Source of the DNA: Gambelia wislizenii
Lineage: Eukaryota > Chordata > Lepidosauria > Squamata > Crotaphytidae
Length of the DNA: 64,000 nucleotides
Assembly (NCBI GenBank): GCA_030847615.1
Contig: JAUMIR010000001.1
Coordinates: 64,617,501-64,681,500 of the forward strand
Direction: 5' to 3'
Of the stretch, positions 11,267-22,330 are shown piece after piece. A program made the translations under genes and the position numbers. Under the pieces are notes generated by a model. It saw only the letters and a list, made by a program, of their open reading frames with translations. It was not told where the DNA came from and did no database searches. Position 1 is the first letter of the stretch. Each line of letters begins with the position of its first letter.

Positions 11267-13227
11267 TGTAAGAACTTTCAATGGAGCTAAGTTTTAAACG
11301 GAACATGTATAGGAAATGGAAAAGGGGGCAAATCACCAAAGAAGAATTCAAACAGATAGCGAACACGTGTAGGAGTAAAGTCAGAAAAGCTAAAGCGCAG
11401 AATGAGCTCAGGCTTGCTAGGGAGGTTAAGAACAATAAAAAGGGTTTTTTTGGGTATGTCCGCAGCAAAAGGAGGAAGAAGGAAATGATAGGGCCGCTAC
11501 GTGGAGAAGATGGCAAAATGCTAACAGGGGACAGAGAAAAGGCAGAATTACTCAACACCTTCTTTGCCTCAGTGTTTTCAGAAAAGGAAAAGGAGGACCA
11601 ACCTGAGGAGAATGGAACAGAGGACACAATAGGGGAAATCCAGCTCAAAATAAGTAAAAAGGTAGTACAGGAATACCTTCTTAATCTAAATGAATTTAAA
11701 TCTCCAGGACCAGATGAACTACATCCAAGAGTATTAAAAGAGCTAGCAAATATAATCTCAGAGCCATTGGCAATAATATTTGAGAACTCCTGGAGAACAG
11801 GAGAAGTCCCAGCAGACTGGAGGAGGGCAAACGTTGTTCCCATCTTCAAAAAGGGGAAAAAAGAGGATCCCAACAACTATCGTCCAGTTAGTCTGACATC
11901 AATACCAGGGAAGATTCTAGAACAGATCATTAAACAGAGAGTCTGTGAACATTTAGAAGGCAATGCCATAATCACAAAAAGTCAGCATGGGTTTCAGAGA
12001 AACAAGTCATGCCAGACTAATCTGATCTCTTTTTTTGATAAAGTTACCAGCTTGGTAGATGAAGGGAATGCTGTGGACATTGCATACCTTGATTTCAGTA
12101 AGGCCTTTGACAAGGTTCCCCATGACATTCTTGCAAACAAGCTTGTAGAATGTGGGCTAGACAAGTTAACTGTTCAATGGATCTGTAATTGGTTGACCGG
12201 CCGAACCCAAAGGGTGCTCAGCAGTGGCTCCTCTTCGTCTTGGAAAGATGTGACCAGTGGGGTGCCACAGGGTTCTGTCCTGGGCCCAGTGCTATTCAAC
12301 ATCTTTATCAATGACTTAGATGAGGGAATTAGGGGCATACTTATCAAATTTGCAGATGACACCAAATTGGGAGGAGTAGCTAATACCCTAGAGGACAGGA
12401 TCAAAATTCAGAATGACCTGGATAGACTGGAGAGCTGGGCCAAAGTTAACAAAATGAAATTCAATACGGAGAAATGTAAAGTACTGCATTTAGGGCGGAA
12501 AAATGAAATGCATAAATATAGGATGGGAGAGACCTGGCTGAATGAGACTACGTGCGAAAGGGATCTAGGAGTCCTAGTAGACCACAAGTTGAACATGAGC
12601 CAACAGTGTGATGCAGCAGCTAAAAAGGCCAATGCAATTTTGGGCTGTATTAATAAAAGTATAGTGTCTAGATCAAGGGAAGTAATAGTGCCACTCTATT
12701 CTGCCTTGGTCAGACCTCACTTAGAATACTGTGTCCAGTTCTGGGCACCACAATTCAGAAAGGATATTGACAAATTGGAGCGTGTCCAGAGAAGGGCAAC
12801 TAAAATGGTGAAAGGTCTGGAAACAATGCCTTATGAGGAAAGAGCTGGGTATGTTTAGCCTGGAAATAAAACGGTTAAGGGATGATATGATATCCCTGTT
12901 TAAGTATTTGAAGGGATGTCACATTGAGGATGGAGCAAGCTTGTTTTCTACTGTTTCAGAGACTAGAACACGGAGCAATGGGTGCAAGCTCCAGGAACAG
13001 AGATTCCACCTCAACATGAGGAGGAACTTTTTGACAGTAAGAGCTGTTCGGCAGTGGAACACACTCCCTCGGAGCGTGGTGGGGTCTCCTTCCTTGGAGG
13101 TCTTTAAACAGAGGCTGGATGGCCATCTGTCGGGGATGCTTTGATTGTGATTTCCTGCGTGGCAGGGGGGTTGGACTGGATGGCCCTTGTGGTCTCTTCC
13201 AACTCTGCAATTCTATGATTCTATGAT
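11267..13227 (+). mobile_element. CR1 LINE, 5'-truncated, sense
   Basis: The 5' end is truncated at the AAGAACTTTCAATGGAGCTAAG position, which matches the middle of the antisense CR1 at 15.0-15.1 kb. The 3' end has the reptile CR1 signature TTGGACTGGATGGCCCTTG and ends in two ATTCTATG-type short repeats at about 13210-13227. It interrupts L1 3' sequence. It has one frameshift and no internal stops up to that point, so it is one of the younger repeats here. Confidence 0.92.
11281..13144 (+). pseudogene. CR1 ORF2 reverse transcriptase, N-terminally truncated and frameshifted
   Basis: Reverse transcriptase of a CR1-clade LINE, which copies its own RNA at a nicked target site. The first frame (11281-12858, 525 codons) contains [15 protein letters not shown] near residue 140, [16 protein letters not shown] near 267, [14 protein letters not shown] near 326 and the catalytic FADD near 356. 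The second frame (12833-13144) carries the C-terminal part from [12 protein letters not shown] to LDGHLSGML. The shift lies near 12840, where a few bases of the EERxxELGMF coding sequence are missing. The endonuclease domain is absent because the element is 5'-truncated; the Met at 11281 is internal, not the native start. Confidence 0.9.
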
Positions 13228-13679
13228 AACATAAGTGTCTTTAAAGGGTCTCTGGACGAGGAGCAATACAGGAAAAGGAAACCCGTATGGGTAACAACTT
13301 TAGCAAAAGTAGCAGAAAGATTCAAAGTGATAAGAGGGACGAACAAATGTTGAAAAATGCAGAGCTAGATTCAGATAGGAAGTGAAAGGGGAAGGGTTCT
13401 TTAAAAAAAAGAGGATATTAGGGTTTCTTTTGTAGGGCTTCTTTTTTGTTTTGTTTTTGTTTTAGTTTTTGATGTAACATCTCTACACACAATATATAAA
13501 TATAAGCATTCTATCTATACATAATGTTTAAGTTTAACACTTGAGTAAATTTATAAAGAAATATAAGTTGAAATCTGGTATTAGTTAGAAATTGGAGGAT
13601 TTCTTAACTAATGTTATAAATATATATACTGTTTTGAATGTGTGAATTGAGATGTGCAATAAAAATAAGTTTAAAAAAA
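13228..13679 (+). mobile_element. L1 3' end, part 2, with poly(A)
   Basis: Continuation of the L1 3' region after the CR1 insertion, ending GTGCAATAAAAATAAGTTTAAAAAAAA at about 13650-13679. The ATAAAA-like signal followed by an A tract marks the L1 3' terminus. It abuts the antisense CR1 immediately to the right. Confidence 0.7.
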
Positions 13680-13681
13680 AT

Positions 13682-15840
13682 ATTTAGTTTGTGGTCCACT
13701 AAGACAGATCCCTTTCGTGTGTACTGCCATCAAGCCAGGTGTTACCCATTCTGTATCTGTGCTTTTCATTTTTACTGCCCAAGCATAGTATCCTACATTT
13801 CTTCCTGTTGAAATTCATTTTAGTTTTGGTTGAAATTCATTTTAGTTTTGGCCCAGCTTTCTAATCTGTCATTTTGAATTCTGATCCGATCCTGTGGGGT
13901 ATTAGCTACCCCTCCTAATTTGGTGTCGTCTGCAAACTTGAAAAGTATGCCCTCTATTCCCTCATCCAAGTCATTGATAAAAATGTTGAATAGTACTGGG
14001 CCCAGGACAGAACACTGTGGCACCCCACTCATCACTTCTCTCCAGGATGAAGAGGAGCCATTGGTGACTATCCTTGGGATTCGGGCCATCAACCAGTTAC
14101 AAATCCGCCTAACAGTTGCATTGTCTAGCCCTCATGTTATTAACTTTTTTGCAAGGATATCATGGGGACTTTGTCAAAGGCCTTACTGAAATCAAGATAC
14201 ACTACATCCAGAGCATTCCCTTCATCTACCAAGTATGTAACTCTATAAAAAAAGAGATAAGATTAGCCTGGCATGTCTCTCTCTCTGGCTTTTCTTCGCA
14301 AACGAAGATTCAGGAAGGACTCATCCCGCGCCTTCTGCAAGCGCGCTGATTTTCAAAAACCCATGTTGACTTTTAGTGATCACAGCATTAATTTCTAAGT
14401 GATTACAGGCTGTCTGTTTAATGATCTGCTATGGAAGCTTTCCTAGTATTCATGTCAGGCTGACTGGGCGATAATTATTTGGGTCCTTCCTCCCTTTTTG
14501 TAAAAGATGGGGACAACATTTGCCCTCCTCCAGTCTGCTAGGACCTCTCCTGTTCTCCAGGATGCCTCAAAAATTATTGCCAGTGGTTCTGAGATTACTT
14601 CTGCCAGTTCTTTTAGTACCCGTGGATGTAGTTCATCTGGCCCTGGAGACTTGAATTCATTTATTCTGGCCAGGTATTCCTGAACAACCTCTTCACCTAT
14701 TCTATGCTGCATTTCCCCTACTGCATCATCTGCTCCATCTTCCCCAGATTGAGCATTGTTCACCTTTTGGGAGAAGACCGAGGCAAAGGTGTTGAGTAGC
14801 TCCCCATTAGCATTTTGGCACCGTCTCTCTGCAGCAGTCCTACCACTTCCATGTTCTTTCTTTTGCTATGGACATATTTTTTTAAAAGCCCTTTTTATTG
14901 TTTTTAACCTCTCTACCAAGCCTGAGCCCCATCTGTGCTTTGCTTTTTTGATTTACCCCCTACACCAGCCAGCTATTTGTTTGAATTCTTCTTTGGTAAT
15001 TTTTCCCTTTTTCCATTTCTTGTACATGTTCCTTTTAAGTCTTAGCTCAGTTGAAAGTTCTTTAGACATCCATCCTGGCTTCTTTAGACACCTGCCATTT
15101 TTCTTCCTCGTTGGAACTGTTTGAAGTTGTGCCTTCAATATCTCACCTTTTAGAAACTCCCATCCATCATGTACTCCCTTCTCTTTAGTATTCCTGACAA
15201 TGGGGTAATCCCTAGTAATTCCCTAAATTTTCTGAAATCAGCTTTCTTAAAGTCTAGAAAGCATGTCTGACTACGCTTGGCTTCCCCTTTCTTCTGTATA
15301 ACAAACTCCAGGAGACCATGGTCACTCTCCCGTAAGGTTCTCACCAATTCCACCCCATTAACCAGATAATCTCTGTTGATTAGGATCAGATCTAAAATAG
15401 CTGATCCGTTGCCTCTTCCACCTTCTGGACAATGAAATTGTATGCAAGGCAAGTGAGGAATTTGTTGGACCTTAAATTTTTGGCAGAGTTGGTCTTCCAA
15501 CAAATATCAGGATAGTTAAAATCCCCCATTATTACTACATCTCTCCTGTCTGAATGTGTGGTCATCTCTTCTAGGAAAGCATCATCCAAGTCCTTGGTTT
15601 GGCTTGGAGGTCTGTAGTAGAGTCCCACAACAACATCCCTGCTGTTTCTCTCCCCCTTGATTTTTACCCAGACACTCTCAACCTGGCTCCCAGGATTTAA
15701 GTCATGGATCTGTTCACAGGTGTACACATCCTTAATGTATAATGCTACTCCACCACCCTTCCTGTTTGGCCTATTAGTCTAAATTAGGTTATACCCCTCT
15801 ATTAGTACATTCTAATCATGAGACTCATCCCACCAGGTTT
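13682..15840 (-). mobile_element. CR1 LINE, antisense, decayed
   Basis: Antisense CR1 in several broken frames. From its 5' side: endonuclease remnant at 15727-15392 with [10 protein letters not shown] and [11 protein letters not shown]; endonuclease C-terminal part at 15503-15150; a Lys-rich linker with LRLKRNMYKKWKKGKITKEEF at 15138-14953; reverse transcriptase N-terminal part at 14763-14455 with [15 protein letters not shown]; palm at 14092-13820 with [14 protein letters not shown] and FADDTKLGG. The catalytic FADD is readable but frameshifts and stops make it a pseudogene. It is interrupted at 14275-14350 by a stub of the hairpin-tail LINE. The 3' UTR is absent, so the copy is cut on its 3' side at about 13682, at the L1 boundary. 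Confidence 0.88.
14275..14350 (-). mobile_element. hairpin-tail LINE, 75-bp stub inserted in CR1
   Basis: Contains only the (CT)n tail, the CTTCGCAAACGAAG hairpin and about 45 bp of the C-terminal coding end, up to GCGCGCTGAT. CR1 sequence is continuous on either side, so this is an extremely 5'-truncated insertion younger than the CR1. Confidence 0.85.
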
Positions 15841-16692
15841 TAATGATTACTTTATAAAGAAAGTAAAGATAAAAATAATATTTTTATATTATTTTTTCCT
15901 AAAAGGGAAAAATGATTAAGTAAGCATTTGTTTAGAATGAAATATATATGTTTATATATATTTTTATCCTTTGTAATAGTAGTAGTAGTATAATAATAAT
16001 AATAATAATAATAATGAAATAAATAAAATATCCATCCCTAATCTCAATAACCCTTCTTAATTTAGAACCTGGAGTTAACTACATACTTTGACAGCTTTCT
16101 TAGTTGCATTCCACTTTCATGCTACATTCTTTGACCAAGGGGATATGCAGAGCCAGCTCCTTCTGCATTAAAATGCCTTGGTGTATATTAAGCACTGGAT
16201 GTCCTTGAGCTTCTATTGTATTAAACACAACTTCCACCACTACTTGTAGATATTTTGGGGAAACTTTTTTAAAATGTCGGTAGCAAGCCTGAATAAATTA
16301 CTAATAGCTCTTTTCCATTAATAGATGTATGCATGAGTTCCTGGAAGCCTCTTTGTCTCCCACTCTGCTTGACTTGCAGTTTTTCAGGATATATGTCTTA
16401 TTTAATGGCAGCAAACTGCATTTCCATGGCAGCAACTGTGCCACTATTCTGGGTCTCTTTCAGAACTGTGTACTAAATGAAGTGATGCTTTGAGGTACAT
16501 AAAAAATAAATTAATTATCATAGAATTGGCAGTGTCGAAGTTTGGGAGATCTCTTCCTAGTGACATGGAATATATAGCCATGTTAACTGTCGTTGCAGTG
16601 GAGTAAAAACTGGGAAAAGTTCTTAGTTAAAAATTATTGATGTTTCAGATGCTGAAAATTCTTTAACCAGCTGTATTTTGCTTCTTGCACAG
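15841..16692. other. non-coding stretch with microsatellite
   Basis: Holds a (TAG)n/(TAA)n microsatellite at about 15977-16028 and otherwise unassigned AT-rich DNA. It ends in the T/C-rich tract and TTGCACAG acceptor of the candidate exon. Confidence 0.6.
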
Positions 16693-16743
16693 ACCATCTG
16701 AAAGAAGAGATAACTCAGAGGCACATGCAAAAAGCAGCTCAAG
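16693..16743 (+). CDS. candidate internal exon, unidentified host gene
   Basis: A 51-base segment preceded by a pyrimidine-rich tract ending in CTTCTTGCACAG and followed by a strong GTAGGT donor. Of the three frames, one is open and gives HLKEEITQRHMQKAAQ, with two bases carried in and one base carried out. That phase fits the candidate exon at 37259-37340, giving an Ala codon across the junction. The product is charged and helix-prone. I do not recognise the gene. It sits in repeat-free sequence, and its size is normal for a vertebrate internal exon. Main doubt: no transcript or homology evidence is available from sequence alone. Confidence 0.55.
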
Positions 16744-17781
16744 GTAGGTGTATTGTAGTAGGACTCAAACTTTTCCAGATTTTTGCTCCTGGCAAATGTG
16801 TAGTTACTTCTTGTCTACAGTCTTCATGGTGTCAACTATAGATTCCCACTCCAGTATATTCCACACAGTATCGGAGCCATTTCCTTCGACAGCAGGTCAT
16901 GACATAATATTTTCATGTCCCCTTCTCTCATCACACACAAATGTATCATCCTGGTTAGTAATATCCACTGAAGACCTCACTGGGACTACTCTTCTCCACA
17001 AGCTCAGAAGCTAGATGTTGACTTCATTTGAGCCATATTGATTTATGCCTGGGTTTGTTTTCTTTTAAAGTTGTCCTGAAATGAACTGTGAGCCCATAGC
17101 TTGTTAGAACAGAGAAAAAATGTGCACTCTCTATGTTTACAAACATCTCTAGGAATATGTGGAGCCTTCTCAAGTGTTTAATTATTCTTCATTAATCATA
17201 GAAAATGATGCAGGAATGGTTGCATTAAATAATAGTTCAGTTGAATTAAATAAAGATAAATAAATAAAACTCCATTTAATTGGAAAACCACAGAGAATCC
17301 TGACTGACTGTAGAAACTGACAACACTGAAATTTCTAATAGTTTGTATAAAGAGGAGGCCATAGATTTTCATATATCATATTTAAGCAAGTAAAGTGTAT
17401 TGGAATGTCTGTCTTCTATGTGCTGCTGTTAAGGGTTAGAAACTTCTCCAAAAGCAACAACAAGCTGGCATTGTGGAATTCGTGGTGCAAAAGCCCTACC
17501 AGGATTATTGCCAAGAACTTTGCTCCCTTTAAATCTCCATTAATGTTTCTGTATCTTACTTCCTCTGTGTACTCCACTCTGTCAAGCTCTGTTAGGGTCC
17601 AACAAGAGGAATTAACATGAAGTAGGCAACTCACTGTTTGAAAATGCTGTTTTAAGTGTTTCAAAACTGGATTCTAGGATTGCTTTTAAGGTGCTTTTAG
17701 GAGTTTTTAGGAGTTTTTAAAGAGTATTTTAAAGTGTTTTGAAAAGGTGTTTTTATCTTTGTATTGTTTTAATTGCTTCTT
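16744..17781. other. non-coding stretch, probably intron
   Basis: No recognised element. Two opposite-strand open frames at 17405-17664 have no known family match and no splice sites, so they are not called. Confidence 0.5.
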
Positions 17782-18489
17782 ATTTGTTCATTAGCAAAGG
17801 CATATAGTGCATTTGGAAGACTTCACAAAAGAGTCTGGAGCAATAAACACCTGAGGCAAAGCACAAAAATCAGTGTGTATAGAGCCATCGTACTGTCTAT
17901 CCTCCTTTATGGATCTGAAACATGGGTCACCTATCGCCACCACCTACGACTCCTCGAGCGCTTTCATCAGCGCTGTCTACGCACAATCCTAAATATACAC
18001 TGGACTGACTATGTGACGAATGTTGCTGTCCTTGAGCAAGCAGGGATCACCAGCATTGAGGCCATGATATTGAGAACACAGCTGCGCTGGGCAGGGCACG
18101 TTTCTAGGATGGAGGACCATCGCCTCCCAAAAATACTACTCTACGGTGAACTCGCCACGGGTCAGCGTAAGAGGGGCGCTCCAAAAAAGCGATACAAAGA
18201 CTCCCTGAAACAACATCTCAGGCTTGGCCAAATTGATCACCAACAGTGGTCCGCCCTGGCCTCACATCGGGAGGCATGGAGACGCACTATCCACAATGCT
18301 GCAGCCTTATTTGAGAACTCACGACGAACAAGTCTTGAAGAGAAACGACAACGCAGAAAGAATCACAACCCAAAAACATCACCCAAGGAGACCTTCTGCT
18401 GTGCTTTTTGCAACCGGACTTGTTTATCTCGGATTGGCCTTTTTAGTCATCAGCGCGCTTGCAGAAAGCGCGGGATGAGTCCTTCCTGA
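17773..18489 (+). pseudogene. LINE ORF2 C-terminal region, open but truncated
   Basis: A 238-codon open frame, of which the first seven residues are flanking DNA. It contains the post-reverse-transcriptase region: FGRLHKRVWSNKHLR, YGSETWVTYRHHLRLLER, IHWTDYVTNVAVLEQ, LRWAGHVSRMEDHRLP, GAPKKRYKDSLKQHL and a C-terminal CAFCNRTC...SHQRAC element of CxxC-x12-HxxxC form. The reverse transcriptase palm and endonuclease are missing. The frame is uninterrupted, unlike the other copies, pointing to a recent insertion. The exact LINE clade is not established. Confidence 0.85.
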
Positions 18490-18532
18490 ATCTTCGTTTG
18501 CGAAGAAAAGCCAGAGAGAGAGAGAGAGAGAG
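17793..18532 (+). mobile_element. hairpin-tail LINE copy C with target-site duplication
   Basis: Sense 5'-truncated insertion flanked by an 11-bp direct repeat ATTTGTTCATT (17782-17792 and 18533-18543). It begins at AGCAAAGGCATATAG and ends in the CTTCG-TTTG-CGAAG hairpin, AAAAGCC and (AG)n. The flanking duplication proves that the AG tract belongs to the element and shows insertion by target-primed reverse transcription. It is the least decayed copy of its segment in the window. Confidence 0.92.
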
Positions 18533-18567
18533 ATTTGTTCATTGCCTGTCAGGATCTGATCCCTAGG

Positions 18568-18774
18568 CAGTGTTTAAAGTAACCTTTCTCAACCTTTTTA
18601 TCCTGGAGGAACCCTTAAAATAATTTTCAGGTCTCAGGGAACCCCTGCATAAACATTATTCTATATACTGCTATTGCTTCCCCACCACCACCACAATCAC
18701 AACCCCTTGAGGAACCCCCAGTAACCTCTTGGGGAACCCTAGGGTTCCAGGGAACCCTGGTTGAAAAAGACTGG
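18568..18774. mobile_element. hAT-like MITE
   Basis: Left end CAGTGTTTAAAGTAACCTTTCTCAACC and right end GGTTGAAAAAGACTGG are imperfect inverted termini of the CAGTGTTTCTCAACC type common to hAT elements. The body has repeated GGGAACCC blocks (GAACCCTT, GGAACCCC, GGAACCCTAG). Non-coding. Superfamily inferred from the termini. Confidence 0.65.
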
Positions 18775-18933
18775 TTTGGGGAATAGAAATAAAACTGCAG
18801 CTGCAGTTAATGGCATAGGTTTCAGTGTCTGGGAAAAGTGGGATGAGACAAAGTAGAAAATGCTTATGACAGTGGATGATGGACAACCAATGATTTTTTA
18901 GTCCACCAGATTTAGGTGATTAGAATATGCTTT

Positions 18934-19152
18934 TACAGTTGTCCCTTCATATTCACTGGGATTTGGTTCCAGGATCCCCCGTGGATACCAAAATCTGTGA
19001 ATACTTAAGTGCCATTATATGCAATGGCATAGCAAAATTGTGTCTCTTATATAAGATGGCAAAACCAAGGTTTGCTTTTTGGATTATTATTTTCTAAGGA
19101 ATATTTTCAAGCCATGAATACTTAAATCCGTTGATACGGAGGAACAACTGTA
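18934..19152. mobile_element. Tc1/mariner-type MITE (Tigger-like)
   Basis: Termini TACAGTTGTCCCTTC and, at the right, GGAGGAACAACTGTA are inverted repeats beginning with TA, the target of Tc1/mariner elements. Internal GTGGATACCAAAATCTGTG and its counterpart ATCCGTTGATACGG are typical of Tigger-related non-autonomous elements. No transposase coding sequence remains. Confidence 0.75.
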
Positions 19153-21284
19153 CTTTTGAGTGTGTTGGTTGAATTCCATTCTCAGAAATAGTGGTGGTGT
19201 ATTCTTTCTGGATTTCTGTGTCATTAAAGTTTTCTGATTAAATCTGAAACTGCTGTTCACTGAGTCTGAGGATGCTGATAGGTGACATTGCCTCAGGAAC
19301 TCTTGTGGGCTGGGAGGTGATACAGAAATACTTTAAATAAATTAAATAAATAAAAAGGGAGACTTGTAAAGTTGTAGATACCAAGATGGGTCTTATTAGA
19401 ATCTCAACACACACAACACAACTTACTCCTTGTGCTCAGTTGGTGTTAGCAACAAGACTGATCTACCAGTTGTACCCTGCTCCTCATGCACTGAAGTCAC
19501 AAGATGGATGGTATCAGGTGAGTGAGTTACCTCAGATCTACGAGCTGAGGTAACCAATGTGTTGCAGCAGGTATCCTCTCAGAAAAGGTAGTCCTCTGGT
19601 TTGTGAGAGAAGGAACATCTGGCCATCTGTAGCTTTTATAAATGCTTGGATCCAGCTCCTAGATATATGGTTCATTTTGGTCCTGAGATCTTTGGTCTGT
19701 TCTTCCTAGTTTTGGCCAATCAGTATCTATAGGTGAAGCAAGTTACCTGCTGTCTCTGTACCAGACACCTTGGCATCCTACATATTAAATATATCTGCAT
19801 GTATTAAATACATTAAATGCATCATCCATGTCTGATGGGTTGTCCTTGCCTTATCAGGAGCTCCATTAAACACAGCTGGCTTATATGCTTCCACATGCGG
19901 CTTCTTATCATTTCTTCTGTGATTTGTATTCCCCATTCCTTCCCCATTCTTGACACGTTTCTCTTATACTGATACTAGGTACTTTCAAACAGCCTCAGGA
20001 TATTTAGGCATTTCAGCTGCTGTTTGTATTGCTGAAAATGGCTTCAGCAAGTCTTTCTTTCTTTCCCCCCTTATTTATTTGTTGTTACTGGGGGATGGTT
20101 ATCTTGTTTCATAATGGAGGGACTGCATGCTTTTGTGGTTAGCATTGACAGCAGTGAAAATATGAGTTTAAATGATGCTGTTATGGTCAATGACATTGCT
20201 ATTTTTCCTCTTCTGAATTATTCCAACTAATCAGTAGGGCTTTTCTGTGATAGTGCTTCTCAGTAATATCACATCTTGTATCACATCTTGTTGAATAGTG
20301 TATGTGTGTGTGTCACATAAGTATATAAATGATATGTTGTAATCCCAGGCTTTGGTAATTTGCTTCTGGTAAGAGAGAAGACTCTAGCTAGAATCCTTGC
20401 AGGGAAGGTGTTACATTAGTCTAAAAATCACAGCACAAGTTGTTACATTATCTAAGAGGTTGTGTTAGGGTGGTCCCTAGTGCAGCCAATTGTTTTGCAA
20501 GTACACAGACAGCCTTCCATGTCACTTTTGACTTGTTAAGTGAAGAGCTTGGTAGGGGAGAGCTTAGTAGGCGGAGAGCTAATTGACCATTGTACACTGG
20601 TTGAGCTCAAGGCCAGTTGTACCTGTTGTGCAATCTGGTGTGACTGCTCTGGCATATATTTATGCTATGCTAAATGTGTATAGGATTTTGGCCTCTTTAT
20701 AATAACATTGAAGTTAAGAGTAGAGTGTTGCCAAGAAATACTCATCTTTTTCTTCAAGTGGAGTTACTATGGTTTAGTAGTAAGTAGATTGTGCAACGAA
20801 ACTCACTGTTCTTCTCCCTTTGAAGGTTTTGTGTTGTTGTTTTTTCTAGTTGTGCTACTGTAGTCAGAGATTTGGAGGTTTTCTTGGATGAGTGAAATCT
20901 GAAGAACATCACATAAGTTAGATGCCACAGGGAAGTGGCTGTGGGGCACTGAAAAAAGCTGCCAGTCAATTGACTAAGCCACTTCTGATTGTGGTGTCAA
21001 TGATAATTGAACATGAATTAAACCTCTAAATATTACACATCTTTAAGTTAGTTTCAGTGCCATAGTACATTCTCCTCCTAAGAGTATTTATATTTCAAAT
21101 CTGAAACACTTAACAATTCACAGCTGTCTTTCTGAATTGAGATTTCACAGCTACCACATGCAGTGCTTTGGATACGCTTCCTGGAGTGACCTCTAGTGGT
21201 ATTTTAGGCCATTTCACCTGTCTATGACTGGAGAAATTCATTTTCAAGGTTTTAATAAATTCATAGTAAAACTATGAATAATGG
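19153..21284. other. non-coding stretch, nothing recognised
   Basis: About 2.1 kb of moderately AT-rich sequence without a supported gene or element. A short (TG)n run is at about 20300-20312. A donor-like GTGAGT at 19518 and GTAAGA at 20370 have no convincing exon on their 5' side. Confidence 0.45.
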
Positions 21285-22330
21285 CAATGACAATAATAAT
21301 ATTTGTTTCTTACCTATGGATTTAGGCGGGGAACAACAAATTAACATATAACAACAAATAAATACATAACAGAGTTTAAAATATGGACACCATTTAAAAA
21401 TACATAATTAGTTTAAAGAGCATTAATATCAGTTTAAAAACATACATATTAAAAACAATCAATTCATAATTTTAATACTCATAATTTAAAAACCACCTGG
21501 ATAAGCTTGCTGGAAGAGATAGGTCCTTAGACAGTGTATCCAACTGTCAAATCTCTTCAGGCAGGTCATTCCACACTTTGGGGATGGTTGGTATGCCATG
21601 TAACAGCTCCTTCTTTGAGTAGCAGCTATCCCCAAGCACTACCATCTGGAACCTACCTAAGAGATAGAACCAGAACCCCTGAAGCACAGTGCCTCCGATT
21701 CCCAAATCCCCTAGGCATTCCAGGATACCATGGTGGATTGTATCAAATGCTTCTGAGAGGTTGAAAAGCATGAGCAGGGACACACACACCCTGTCAGTGC
21801 TCCGGCAAAGATCACCCAGTGAGGTGGCCATAGCAGTCTCAACTTTGTATCCTGCTCTGAAGTTTGAAATGGGTCCAGATAACTTGTATCATCCAAGACT
21901 GCCTAGACTTGGGAGGCAACTGCCCCCTCAATCACCTTGCCTAGAAAATGGAGATTTGATACTGGTCTGTAGTTGTTTAAGTCCAGGAGGTTGAGGGGGA
22001 TCTTAAAGAAGTGATCATAGCACTACTTCTTTTAAACAAGATAGAAAAAAAATCTCTCTCTGAGAGCTGCATTAAAAATAATACATTGCAGCTGAGGTCT
22101 AATTGCATCTGCTTCTTGGACAGCTAGCCAAGAAGGACAAGGATCAAGGGGACAGTTGTCTCAATTGTCCTAAAAGTTTGTCCACATCTACAGTATTCAC
22201 CAACTGAAACTGATCCAGTGTAATCCTACTCACAGAGTTGCTGGACACCCCATTGTCAGCTTCAGATATAAGGACGACATCTAAGTCAGCTCTTGTCTGG
22301 AAGATCTTATCTGTAGTATAAAACAGTATT
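21285..22330 (-). pseudogene. L2-clade LINE remnant
   Basis: Antisense L2-type reverse transcriptase relic. Minus-strand frames give YLDPFQTS (21896-21711) and LLMLFNLSEAFDTIHHGIL followed by LGDLGIGGTVLQGFWFYLLGRF (21831-21547), which match the LLDLSAAFDTVDH and SGRFQ blocks of L2. Sequence then jumps to PKVWNDLPEEI, normally much further downstream, so the catalytic palm (FADD) has been deleted. The left part (21285-21500) is the AT-rich 3' region. Not functional. Confidence 0.75.

Noticed and set aside
17405..17664. Opposite-strand open frames of 71 and 82 codons
   Set aside because: No homology recognised and no splice sites; overlapping frames on both strands are common by chance at this length.
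5975..18534. (CT)n/(AG)n tracts as independent microsatellites
   Set aside because: At every site they directly follow the hairpin-tail LINE 3' end, and at 17.8 kb lie inside its target duplications, so they are the element's tail.
19480..19520. Possible exon before a GTGAGT donor at 19518
   Set aside because: No acceptable acceptor or open frame in phase with the two candidate exons was found upstream.
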